Assembly: GCA_019321725.1 (NCBI GenBank)
Contig: CM033124.1
Span: forward strand, 10,354,001 to 10,418,000
Reading direction: 5' to 3'
Source: Paulownia fortunei
Taxonomy: Eukaryota > Streptophyta > Magnoliopsida > Lamiales > Paulowniaceae
DNA length: 64,000 nucleotides
Positions 1 through 13,700 of this stretch are shown piece after piece. A model generated the notes under the pieces. That model did no database searches. It was not told the origin of the DNA and worked only from the letters and a program-made list of their open reading frames with translations. How positions within the stretch are numbered: position 1 is the stretch's first letter; every line of letters starts with the position of its first letter. A program made the translations under genes and the position numbers.

Positions 1-739
1 TGAAAGGAATTCAGAAAATCAAGCACTTGAGAGACCATGAAATCATGTTTAAAATCAAGATCCTCTTTTTTAAATTACATATAGTTTATTTTCCCTTTTT
101 CCACCCATTGAAGCTTTGTGGATTAACATTTTCTTCACCTATGTGTCTTTCTTTGGAAATAGCTATTATCCCCACAACACATGAGAACACTTTTAATTAT
201 AGATCAATTCCAACTAGTCTAAACTTTTTGCTAACAATTTTGTATATAAAGTACAGATAGTAATGCAATGTGGTTATGCAATTTCATTGCTAGAACACAA
301 GAAATAAATTTCAACCATCTATTCCCAGTTTATAGGAAATGAAACGAAATTCATTATTCAAACTAGCAGGTAGAAATTTTAAATGTGGCCTGGGACATTT
401 TAATCTATAATTAAATATCAGAAGATTAGGTATTCACAAGATTTATGCGTTCACCAGAGTTGGTATAAACCATGTGATTCATTTAATATAGGAAGTGCAG
501 ATTTCAGGTTCTAAGCACATTAGCCAATAGCACTGGTAGGCATACACCATAGATACCACAAACAATAACCTGTAGTTTGTTGATATCTCATTACCCTTAA
601 TATAGGAGGTGCAAATTGCAAGTTCCAGGTGAGCACATTAAGCATAGTCAGCAAACAGCAACATAATGCCAAACAGTAGAAAGTGGAGAAGAAGATAAAG
701 CTAATCAGATCCTAACTCAAAATCTTTAGCTCAAAATAC
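1..739 (-). other. AP3BA intron 9 (partial)
   Basis: No open frame on the minus strand matches the rest of the AP3B C-terminal domain, so this reads as intron. Two short look-alike segments (around 480-505 and 596-625, sharing an ATATAGGAAGTGCA/ATATAGGAGGTGCA motif) are the only internal structure seen. Confidence 0.7.
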
Positions 740-1758
740 CTTTCACTTGATGACACTGATTTGTCTGAAGAATCTGGACCTTGGTTAGATTCCTCTTCAG
801 AAACCAATATATTTGACATAGGCTCTGTTGAATAGTTCCTAAAGGAAACCTGTAAACATACCAGTTGGGGAGTTATGCTTGACACCTCAGATGAAAATTT
901 ATATTCCACACCTAACCCATTTCCATTTGCAGGATCTAGAAGCGTATATGACTTAGGTTTAACCAGCTGACCAATGTCCTTAATTGAGATTCTGGCCAAT
1001 GATCTCTGAACATGACCTAGATCAGATGAATTCTGGCTAGAACCAGGATTTTCATCCAACCATGATTCAAGAGCTCTTTTGGACATTAATTCGCCAAAAT
1101 CCATCGAGCCAGAGGAACTATTATCTACTGAGCCTTCATTATGATTTCTAGAAGCAGAAGCACCATCTGAAAGATGAATTAATGCACCAGCTTCTTCATT
1201 TTCATCGCTATCAGATACACTATTAGAGCTGCCACCACCACCACTTGAACCAGAAACAGAACCTTGAGAACTGTAATCAGACGTATTTTCTTCATCCAGA
1301 GATCCTGACATGGCATCAGAATCATCAATTTCATTTGGTTCACTATCAGTAACTCTAACTCCTACTGTCTTTGTTCCTTGCATATGACTTGGGGAATGAC
1401 CAGTCTCATCATCGACTATACTACAAGGTTCTGGGAGAGGTTCATATCCTGGAGCTGCATGAAGTACAATCTGCGAAAGAGAACCAGGAACATAAAATCG
1501 ATAACTAAATGGTTCAGATGGCACTTTTGTTTGTCCCCCAAATATGTATTCAGCAAGTACATATGTCAGGTCTTTGAATTCTGTTTGGTCCTTCACTTCT
1601 TCCAAATCATGTAATCCCACAGAGTGTGACAGAAAATTCTTCAGAACACGAGCACGGTCACGAACATCATAATTCAAGTCACATTTGGCAAGTTCAAGCA
1701 CATACCCTACAGTTATTCGCAGTTCAGACATGTCTTCCATTTTAGCACGTAGTAGGAC
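740..1758 (-). CDS. AP3BA: AP3BA coding exon 9 (hinge and start of C-terminal domain)
   Basis: 1019 bp. Begins [14 protein letters not shown] after acceptor TTTCCAG. It encodes the end of the helical core ([20 protein letters not shown]), the acidic serine-rich hinge with a GSSGGGGSS run, and the start of the AP3B C-terminal domain ([18 protein letters not shown]). It ends in phase 2 at AGTGAAAG before GTATTT. The following exon is not found in positions 1-739. Confidence 0.94.
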
Positions 1759-4700
1759 CTGGAAAGATATGAAAACAGATTGTAGATTAATCAAGAAAAA
1801 TTAATAAAGTGCAGTTCCATTGGTCAAGCATCAATAAGGCGTCAGATATTTATCATCCATTATATTCAACAAACTACAGAGATGAGTTTATAATTATCTT
1901 CATAGAAGAATGAAACAAGAAGAGATTAAAAACAATGAATTTTCAATAATTTTATGAACCCAATGATAAGAAAGTGTGAGTAGTTTTTGTGAGGGAAACA
2001 TTTCTTATGTTTACCTTGGCATTTAAAGTATTGAGGTTTCCATGAAATAAGGCTGAGTTTATCAGTATTACAGATAACACTTTCAGAGCAAATACCAGAT
2101 ATAGTTAAGGATTAAAGGACAATTGATTTAGAAAGCATGTTTCTATGTCTCCCATTGAGGTCACTAGAGAAAGGTAAGAATAAAATGCCATGAGATGAGA
2201 AAACTGTTAGTCCCTAGACAACCACCTTAATAGATGAGGGGTTACACCGAGGTGCACCTCAACAGCCTTTTCAGTCATCACTTAGCTGTGTTTTTCACAT
2301 CAGGCTAAAGCTAAACAAGAAAGTCAACACCAAAACACGCCTCTGTTGATACATTAGCAATTAGGTGTGTCCTTTGTCTACTATCTTAAAATAGCAGTCC
2401 CATAGCATTGGACTTCAAATGCTAGACTTTTTAGGCTATATACCCACTAACTGTGGCTGAAACCTATTTGGTTTCTTTTGATTATTCCTTTTCTTTCTGA
2501 TGCATGATTATGTTATTTGTAATTGTCGTAGTCAAAATGCCCAAGTTACACGTAGTGACAGGCCTAGTCCATCACCTTGGCAACCAGGCAGTCGCTCAGA
2601 CAACATATATGAAAATTTCTTTAAAGAATAATGAAAATAGTAGTATAATACAGCAAAAGAAAATTTATTTATTTTTCTTTGTTACATTAACTTTATACAA
2701 TATTTTTTTCATTTTTTTCCTTTTCTCTTAATTTTGTATCACTACTAACTCCCATTACCATGAACATGTAACTTTTTCATGCATTAAAAAATTTAAAGAG
2801 CAAAATAGCACTAAAAGTGCGTATATATATGTGTGTGTGTGTGTTTAGTGCATTTATATTATCCATTTCAAAACATAAAAATGAAAAACTTAAGAAAAGT
2901 AGCCTAGGTGACAATCGCATGGGTTTTTAGGCTAAACATTTTTACCCAGCAACCGCCCGTAACAATTATGTATGTGATATCATAAAACCTAAATTTCCTG
3001 GCACTTTTCACTTTTTTACTTCTATACAAATCATTATAATACAGATAAAAAATAAACAAATAAATGTAGAAGGCATGCAGGAGTTCCTTGGGGCCTTGGG
3101 CCCTTTATTTTGCTTTTACAAACACCTCATAGATTTCAGAAAAGAAGTCTCCCCAGCAGAGTCAAATTACATCAGCAAAAAAAATCATATATGATAGAGG
3201 ACAGAAATCACTGTTTTTTCACACGAGGGGAGCAAATTATGGAAGTTCCCATTTTGCATTTTCCTCACTCCCACAGAACCCAAAACAAAACATTAATTTG
3301 ACCCACCAAACCAGTCTGGAAAAAGAAACATTAGCTAGTAGTATATGTGCATAAGAAACCAAAAATGGAATAATGTATTTAGGGTCAAAATTGTCTTAGG
3401 AACCAAGTCGCCGGCTTAAATTTAACTTACTGTACAAGTTTTTGGAAATCAGCAGCATATACCTACATTGATACATTCTGTCCAATTAATGAATAGTAAA
3501 ACTCTTACTTTCATATAAGTCTAAGGAACAGACTATATTGAGAATGTAACAGAATAATAAAAAAAATTAAGAAAATAATAATAATAACAAGAGCCCCAAA
3601 CCCATCCAGCCATGTGGATGCCACTTGTTCCCTGCCAGATCATTTTTAGACTTCCATTTCCAGCCAGCCAAACCATTTTTTCCACAGACCATTGCAAAAG
3701 ACTGCCAACCTCCATGCTTTTGGTCATTTCCAGTTCTCCTTCCTTAAAACCTTCCAACCCAAGCTCCCCTCATCACCTCAATGCCACACTCCAAAACCCT
3801 ATCAATCCCTGTCAATTAAATTATTTCATGTTTTTCTTTTTTAATATTACATTTCATTTGTGCTACCTCCGTGTCTGCGATGAGTGTGATTGGAGCAGGC
3901 AGAGGAGGTCGGAGGTTTCTCAGATAGCAGTAAGGAATTCAGAGAAGCAGTGGTTGGAAGGCAATAGTTGATTTTGATTAGTTTTCTTTTTATTTCTTTA
4001 ATCATTTTTACAGCATCATATTTTGATAAATGGAGGTGATGGTAGCAGTGGCAGTAGGTACAATTCATTGCCGGTGAAGACTCTGGTGGTTTGAGAAAGC
4101 GGGGTACATATGGAGGGACATTTAATTTTACACCTTTTTTTTTTTGTTAATTTTTTTTTCTTTTTTATTTTATTTTATTTTTCAGAATATAAGAGTAGAA
4201 AACTGACACATCTTTTAGCTGTGGATAGATAACTCTCATAAAAGGTATCCACTATACCATATTCAAAAAGTCATAGCAATCTTACATTACACCAAAAGCT
4301 TGGGTAACAACACATCCTTTTATCTGAATTCATCTCAGTTAAATTTTAATATTACATCAGCACAAGGAAGATTCAAGTCAGCTAATAATTTACTAAGAAC
4401 ACGTTAAAAACAAAATTTCCAGAAATTGAAGTGCTGGTAAAAATTTTCATTGGTTTGTGTTTAGAATGGCAAGGGAAAGGAGGGGAAGGGGAGGCATAAT
4501 GGATTCAAGTCCTTCACTTCACCTAAGGGAGGTGAAGAACAAACCTTCCAAGTTTTTTAGTATAATGGACGGGAAGGATTTCTTCCACCTCCTCCAGAGT
4601 TGGACAGATTGTTATACGTTTAGGAGGGATTGACTTATGTCATTCCTTTCCCTCCCTTTCCCCTTCACTTTTTACCAAAATAAGAAAAAAAATCAAACCC

Positions 4701-7700
4701 CTCCCCTTACTCATTCCCTCCTTGAATCATCCCTTCCAAACACACTCTCAATGTGAACCAGGAAGGTAGAGAACAAATTAATCAAGATCACAAACAGAAG
4801 AACGCATAGTCGATAAAACTTACAAGCTGTACCCACCAGAGTATAACTTAAACATCATATAACACAGTCGAATTTATCAACCTTAATAAGCATATGATAT
4901 ATATGTGCGCCACACTAGATTAAAGCAGATGGATATACTAAACTCGTCAAGCAAGCATCAGAAATGTGTTTGAGCATGCCAAGGTTAGTGAAAGCAATCT
5001 AGAAATAAAATAACGGAACTCAACTCCAAAAGTGATTATCCATTCAGTCTTGAGCTTGTGCAATAACACCATATGGTGCTATGCGAAAAGGTGAACAGTG
5101 AAACCATTTTCACCTTATTTCACAACCAACCACTTATATCAAATAAACCAACAGTGAAGCACAAATACAAGATCATATAATGCAGAGATAAACATATAAG
5201 TCAAAAGCATCAAGCATTGCAGTTGTCTGCTGCTAAGCAGGTGAAGGTTTTTTCATAGACCAGATTATGTGATCGGCATCATTGAGATAATTAGAGACTC
5301 TAGACAACATGTTCATAATTAATTGCTGAAAAGCTTTGAAAGAAGTAGTTTTTTCCAAACAACACTTGGAAACAACAGCCAGAACTGGGCCATTATCCAG
5401 TTTGCCATGGATTTCCTAGCATGATTTACTTTTCTATAAAGATATGGTACCTTAGATCTCACAATACAACCACATTTAACCACAGAAAAGGTTATCTAAA
5501 CCCTTTTTACCAGTGACATAAATAATCACTCAATTATGCAATAAAAACAATTTTTCTTGACTATAATTCAAGTCCAACGAGAGTAACATCTTTCCAGACA
5601 GCCAGATTGGACATTAATGATATCCAACCAAAACTAATGCCCATGCAGATTCAGATTCAGATACTAATTGATATAGGAATACAATAAAATTACTATTGTT
5701 AACTACCTTGACACAAGCATTAATAATCTGGAGCTTTGTTTCAACTGCCTCCAAAGTAAAGCGCCGAGCAAGATACTTAAAAACTGTGGGAATCATCTTT
5801 GAAATGAGGCCCCCAATGTTGCTGTACTCACCCATCATCCATATAACCATACCACGTGCTGCTGGTGCACACATTGAATCCAAGCTTCGCACCAAATGAA
5901 CAATTACCTTCAAATGATGGCGAGTTTTAGAATATATAATCACTTGTATATGGGGGTGCTACTAAAAAAGGCGGCAGTCCATTCAATGTTGTACTAATAA
6001 ATAAGGAAGAACTAGCATGGTCACCAACTCATAACAAAGTAGTATACAAAAAAATTCATATGTGAACCCAGTTTAAAAGATAAAAGTATGCCATTTAGAT
6101 ACGTGTACAGACATTCATCTATTCTTTTGGAAGAAAGGGAAATACAAGAGTGGGTATCATTACATCTGAGATACTAGGAAAGGACGGCAGGCAATGACCT
6201 CATCTAAAGAAATGATGCCAAATCAGGTTCAAAGAAAGCTGAGACTCTTTAGGTTTGGGCTTTTGCATCACCAAGTGTCTATGATTGAAGAGCTATAAAC
6301 ACGCATAACGACAACATACTATTTGACAGCATAAATGTCAATTCTAATTGAAAGAGCAAAATTCAGTCTTCCTACTAAAGGAAGCCCTCAAGGGAATAAA
6401 CCACTTCAACTTTATTTTATTTTATAGTTATTGCATGATTTTTCTCACCAAAATCTCCATTTTATACTCTTAAAATATTCAAATCAGCCAGATTGTTAAT
6501 AAAATACAGACAAAAATTAAATAATTAACATAGTAGGCAACCTATAACATATAATTAAGCAAATTGCATGCTCCTTTCCCAAATCCAACACCACTGACAA
6601 ACATTTTCCTAGACATGTCCCCCCTCCTCTATGCAGTTAGCTCAACAAAGTTTGCACCAGGACTAGCATTCAAATCCCTTACACATATTCAGGCCCATGT
6701 CTCATCATTAAAACTAAAAGAAGCAGCCAACAAGAATAGTTTCAAGGCAGACCAAAAGGATAGAAGAAACTTAGAGAGGCAGTCTCTATTTATGCAAAAC
6801 CAACTTGAGACTTGCACTATCAAGATGTGAGAGGTTGGAATTCTCTTAGATGTTTTTATCAAGCTCTGGAACTCCAGATAAAATTTAGTCCATTTGAGGA
6901 GGTTTTAACCTTCAGGTCGACAGCTTTATAGTTGACATAGTTGCAACAAGTTCTGTTTCCTAAACACAATATACTTATGTTTTTAGATGAATGCCAAGCT
7001 TACACCCATGATTTAAGCTAAAAGAACTAGCCTACATATGCATGCCCTTGTGAATTCAGTGTCAGGATAAATAAATTCAATGGAAAGCTCTAATATTCTA
7101 ATGCGATCTGATGCAATTCTAAGCTCAAATTGTTATCTCAACAATCATCTTGATCACTATATTTGTGATAGATGATCTCCAATCTTGCCCTCACCCTACC
7201 CATCCTTTATCTAGTTAAGTTTCCAGGCTAGCACATGATTACCAGTGCACAATGACGTCCATCTTATTTTCCAATACAAGAAGGGTATGACAAGCCTTTT
7301 TTGTAAAACCCCTAACAGCTCCAGAATTGCTATTCACAGCTATTGCTGAAAGCGCCCTTATCCAATTAAACCACAAACATCAATAGCCTCTTTAACACTA
7401 TGTATGAATACCATAACAGAAAGCGGCCAGCAAATACAAGTCCTTTACCCTTCAACTGTTAAACCAGGATACACAAATGTAATACACAGGAAATTATATT
7501 CCATAGCCATAAACTGACATGTGATGGTTTCCATAATACAAAGTTTCAGTAAGTTGAATGGTAACAGCATAATTTGGTCCCTCATGTTTGTCATAAATGC
7601 AATTTAATCTGGTTCATTCCTCATCAAATTTAGTCCCCCATAGTTTCATTTTTACCTGGTTGTTTTAACTCCATTAAGTCCTCACAAAACTGCTCATCTG

Positions 7701-10700
7701 CAATGCACATGAGCCCTGAAACTTTTCAAAGTTTGAACCTTTTTCAGCTTGGTCCCTTTAGTTGAAACTTTATCCAATTGCAAATGTGCAGCTCCACGAG
7801 CAATTAATGGGTAATGATAGCAGACAGAAAGGACTAAACATGTCTAAAAATGAAATTACGAACTAATTTTGACAAGTGCCGAACCGAGGGACAAAAATTG
7901 GATTCCCGCCAGAGATGAGGGATCAAAAATGTAATTATCCCGTAAAACAACCATAACCAATCTATTCTACCTTCCCACCAAGATCTAAATTTCAATCTTG
8001 TTTTACCTTCCCACCAAAATATATGTAATCTAACTGTAGGTATTGTCTGAAGCCACCTATTAAGAATTATTATGGATCTCCAAAGAAAAATAATTGAAGT
8101 TGGGGAACCATAGATTGCCAAAATCAAATAAACTGAAATAAAAAGGGTACGATATTATATGACGGATAGAAAATACACTAAGAAGCTACGAACACCAATT
8201 ACATCACACGAAGCCAAAGCATAGAAATTGGAAAGATAGAAAGATGGCCTTGTAACACTGTCGCCCATTTCCAAGTTTAAACACATTTAAAAGCCTTCCT
8301 TTTTTTCTATTTTTTTTTTTTCCGTTAAGGTAAATCTCAGAAGCAAAAAGTTCTCTGACAGAACAAAGCCTAGAGCCCAGTCCCTTCGTCTCTAAACAGG
8401 AAAGCTTATGAATATTTGCAAGCCTAAACACCCACTATATCTGCCTTTCACCAAGATTCAAAATACCGCAGCCTGACATGCTTTTCTTCACTTCAAAGTA
8501 AAGCTGGTGAAAGTCTTTCAGAAGATTTTCCACATACCATCCAGACAATTTTACCATGTTTGACAATTTTCATGAAAAGAATTCTTTTAGACACAATGCC
8601 TGGCATGGAATATAGCTTCCCAATTTCATCGTATAAATGGAACATAAGAGCCTAAGATATAATCCGGCAAGAAAACACCTATGATTGGATTCATTTTCCC
8701 ACCCCCTTTTCATTCTTGTTTTATTCTCCCAGAATAACACAAACATACATTATGTTTTCCAATACATTTTCCTCCAAATCACATTCTTCAATGCATTCTC
8801 CCAAAACACTTCTCCCAGAACACCCAAAATAAAACCAAACATACCCAGAAGTTCTTATACATCAGGAAATCAAGCAAGTGTGGTCTTCTAACTGTTAGAC
8901 AATAATTTGTTTACATAAGAATATTCTGATCTTTCCCACATGTCAATAGATACGGACAGTGGGGACTTAAGAAATAAGAGAAAAAATGAGTATAAATACA
9001 GACCAGAAAAAGAAGAGACTGACAAACTTACTCTCTCATGACTGGGAGGATCTTGTTTTATGATTGCCATGATAGACTTAATTACTTGAACTAATACAAT
9101 TTCTTCTTCACGCAACGATGCAGCATCCCTATTTGAAGATACTGAAATTTGGATTACATTAAAGAACTTTAAGAAAGGGTGGAAAAGGGAAATAAATGAA
9201 AGGGATTATAGAAATACAAATCTTCTACGGAAGTCATATGTTGAAAGAATGACAATTACCAGACAGAGCCAGAAACAATAGCCCTTCCAAACATGTTTTG
9301 GCGACGTCAGGGAGTCTTTGTGCACATAAACCAATTGCAGCCACAGTATCAGCAGCAAACCTCCTGTCTGGATCTCTAATATAATCCTAAAAATTGACTA
9401 AAAGATAAGCTTCACTTTACAAAAATAAAATTCAAAAATATTTAGACCAAAACATTCTAGACAATATCAACAGCCACCAGGACCTATTTTTAAAGAAAAC
9501 AAAACCTGGATTGCATAGATTACTCCTATTAGGACAAGTGGACACAGAATGAACTAGCTGCAGAACAATGAATTGCATCTATATTCCAAAGTTGACTTTA
9601 ATTTAGGATAAATTGAGGCAAACACTTAGAATTGGTGAATAATACAATAAATAATATACAAAAGGTCAGGGCAAGTAGATTAATACACAGAGGCCCATGT
9701 AGACAATTTGAAAATGAAAGGGGTAGGCAATCCAAGGGTGTGTTTGGATTTACAAGATTGTTATGCATTAAAAATCCCCATTTTTAACCCATGATTTTGA
9801 ACCAACACAAAAGTTCTTTTACAAAACGAAAATCACAAATTTCAAATCCTTAAATATATTTGTTTTATAAGCAAGGAATCTTAAACTAATTAATTTTAAT
9901 TCCAAAATCCTTCAATAAAATTGCAGTATGAGGGAATAGTGATAGCGATGTAAACAATCAAAGATACTCTTAGAAACTTTATTTTGGTGAATAGCAAGCG
10001 ATCCTGATAGCTTTGTTTCTTTTGTTAAATTTCTGAATTATTCTGAATTAAGAAGCTCATAATCGGACTAGGTTACACCAAAGTTTGAAAACCAAGGCCG
10101 TTCATCAACCCATAACTTTCACCAGGTCACAGATCACTGGTTCAACTCCCTCTTTTATGTTTCATTCTCTTCTTAACTCCTACACCAGCCATCTTTTTCT
10201 TTTCTGTTTCATTTTTTCTCCTACTTTCACTGGGAAACTACAGTCGCTGCCAACCATGTTTTTCTTCTCTGTTTTATTTTCTTCTCCTACTTCCCGTCGA
10301 GAAATCTCGCTGGTCCTAATTTTTCCTTTTCTTTTTCCCCCTTTTTCTACCTTCATTTTATTCTCCATTTTCATCTCCAACTTTCACCAGGAAGCTGCCG
10401 CTGCCATGCCGAAAACCATTTAAATTTGACAAAACCTTGATCATTTTTAGCAACCTGATGGTTTGACCCAAATAGCTGTCGGGTTGTAACAAACTGTTAC
10501 AAATTGGACTGTTTTATTGCTTGAACTGTTTACTCAATGACCTTGGCCAGGAAAGCAGTCCTGGTGGGTAGTTCAGGCTGGTTTTCAACAAATTGTGTCT
10601 GACCACCACCATCTTTGGTGTCGAAGCAATCAAATCATCTAAGTTTTTTTAGAAGTAAAAGGATAAACAAACTATAAAATGCAAGTACCTGAAACTCCAG

Positions 10701-13700
10701 AAAAATTGAGGAAATTGAAGAGTATGTGGCTATAGAGGAAAGTATTTCGAGCTTCAGAGTTTTTATTTGATATGAATCCGAAAAGCTGATGAAGAAATCT
10801 TCAAAATATGGAAAAAATAGAGATGGCATTGCTTTAGCAAAGACTTGAATGTTGCATAGGACCTGCACATAGAAACAATGTGTAAAGGTCAATTAAAGAA
10901 AGATTATCAAATTGGTGCAACTGGGATATGATGCACAAGATCATGCACGCAATAAGATTGACCCACATTTTAAGAAAGAGAGACGTTGTAGCTATTACCA
11001 CACATATGGTCTGAGACAACCGTAACTGCTACAGAAGACTTCAACAGACAGAAGAACTATTTCAACTTATGATATTATATGCTAATATGACTGAGTTTCA
11101 TGAGATGTTAGAGCTATCAACATAATAGCCTGCTAAATACAAGAAAAAGATCATCAAGAGAGCTTTTTAACCTACTAAACACACAATAAAATGTAAAGCA
11201 GCACCAGCAGCCTAGTGGGTATTTAACTATAAAGGAGCACTTTCCTGTGTAATAAAGTTAGGAATTTTTAGTAAATATAACCAATATGTTCAGTAACTTT
11301 CTTTACCATCTAAAATGACTGACATTAAAGTTAAACTTTTATGTGCAGGAATCAGTCATCCTAGCATGGAAAAAAAGTACAATATTGCAGACAACTAAAA
11401 ATGGAAAGCCATCAGATCAAATGTGCACATGTCTAGTATAGTCCAATTATTTGACACTAAACTCGTTGCAATCATATTTCATGTATACACCACGAATAAA
11501 AAGAAGTGGAATATGAAATAGAAACTAGAACCGGAACTACGCCAGAGTTTTTGTGCAAGAGAACCTAAATATCTAGCAGAATTAATTGATACAAAACTAA
11601 CTGAATTAGAGGACGCTCTATGAATGAAGTTGCGATAGACTAATATTACAAGATTCAGAGGAAAGTACCACATATTTTGAGGAGCTAGATGACCTCAACA
11701 GAAATAGCAAAGGCTTTACAATCTTTAGAATGTCCTCCTTCGGCGCCATAATCCAGTGAACCCCAGCAGCAGCCAGCACTACAGCACTATTATAACTCCA
11801 TAATAATGGCGATGTACACTGCAACAAGATCTTCACATCATCATTGCTTTTGGCAGATGTAACACATGAACCATCCAATCCAAGGGAATCTCGATTTACA
11901 TGACCCAACTGAGATAAATACTTATCTGGTCCTTCAAGGTAACTCCGAGAGACTATATCTGCAATCTCAGTACATATGTCAAAGTTGGTACCATCGAGAG
12001 GTTTTCTTATAGTAAGATGCGGTTCTGAGTCCTCCTTTTCAGAATTATGCTTCCCCAAAGCATCGGAAAACAACATTAGGGATTCTCCAACTAACCCATG
12101 TTTTGCAATTACATATCGTAGAAGAATCTCAATCAAGACAATCTGACCCCATTCTTCCACATCAGGAAGAGTCTCGCACAATCTTTTGTAATTTCTTCCA
12201 ATCAGAGAGAAATTATTGGGACATATAGAAGCAAAAGCAGCAGCAGCGGCACCAACTACTCCAGGAGAGTTGTCCTTCAACAACATTCCAACAATCTGCA
12301 AGATATTAATAGTCAATCAGCAATTACAACCTATGTAAAAGAAAATATCAAGCGAATGAAATAAACTTCTTTAGGGAAAGAGATGGAAACCAGCATTTCA
12401 AATGAGCCAAACTTTGTCAAACCATATTCTAAATAGAAGTGCACACACTTATGTTAAGCTAATACAATGTGCTTCACATCTAGCAAGTAGCATATTTAAC
12501 TTCAAAAGTGGTTAAAATTTGATGTTCTAGAAAATTTTGAAATGGGTTGAATAGACGATGCTGAAGTTTAGAATATTGGTTTTTCATATTTCACAGATTT
12601 AGCTTGGACTTGATCAGAAGTGTGCTAAGTCTCTTGTCAGACATTTGAATGGTAAATATTTAGAGTCAAGATTCAGTCAAAAAGTTTATTAACTTTACAT
12701 GTGGATGGGCAAACATTTTATTATATAGTTACGAAGTCAATGTAATAAAATAATTTATTATATAATTACTAAGTCAATGTAATAAAATAGAATATTAACA
12801 GATCTTCTACACAAATCTGACAGTAAGAAGAAAGTTAAAGTAATGCAATTTCAAGAAAAAAATATGTTTTTACTTAAATTTGATAAAGATACAACAACAA
12901 TCAAGAAATCAAGATTCTAAAACCTTTTCTTCTAAATAGAGAGAGAAAGACTGCTCTCAGGAGAAACAATATAAAAAACAGAACCCAACATCAGTTGGTC
13001 ATGACAAAGATTGGTATCCTGCATCAGTTCCCCTAGGATGGAAAATAACTCACTCCTGATGAGAATATGAACTGATTTGTTCGATATAAATGAAAGGATC
13101 CATTATCTTGAGCTTTTCTTTTGAAACGCAAGTAGTTTCATATGACGGCTTTTCAAACTATTTGACTAGATAATGAAGAAATACACTACTTCTAGAACAA
13201 ACCTCCCTTATGTAATCACTTCTTAAATCACATACTTTGGCTCTTTAGGCAACTAGTTGCTCCACTCATTGTCTGATTGCTGTTCAACTTATGCATCAAA
13301 ATAATGAAACTCAGAAATCAGAGACATTAAATGTCAGCCTGTATGGTTTAATCTGGCAACTCCACCAAAAGAGTTGAGCTGATCCTAGAATTTTATAGGC
13401 CCAACCTTTCGTGACACTTTGGCTAATGATGAGCAACCTTAAGAAATCGTTCTGCTTTGCAGATGTACCCTATGGAATGAATACTCACACCCTGTAGTAC
13501 AAATGCTAGAAATTGAAGCAACTTTCTTCATGGCATCCTCACTATTTAGGTCCACACTTGGGTACATATAAATCTACAAACTCATTCATAAGATAACTTC
13601 TCAACTAGGTCCTTTTGAGCCTTTAGTTTTTTCATAAATCTGTAACACCTGATCGCTTTTGAAAACTATTTGTAATGGCAATGTTCATCTGAATATTCTT

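Larger units (their letters stand above)
1759..5706 (-). other. AP3BA intron 8 (3.9 kb)
   Basis: GT-AG intron without coding signal. It contains an (AT)n(GT)n microsatellite at 2821-2844, a long T-rich tract (in + sense) near 4134-4185 and a MITE-like segment at about 4455-4745. Confidence 0.85.

Noticed and set aside
10085..10423. 112-residue open frame, Phe/Ser rich
   Set aside because: It lies in an AP3BA intron in a CT-rich tract; the opposite strand is also open there. Low complexity, no family features.
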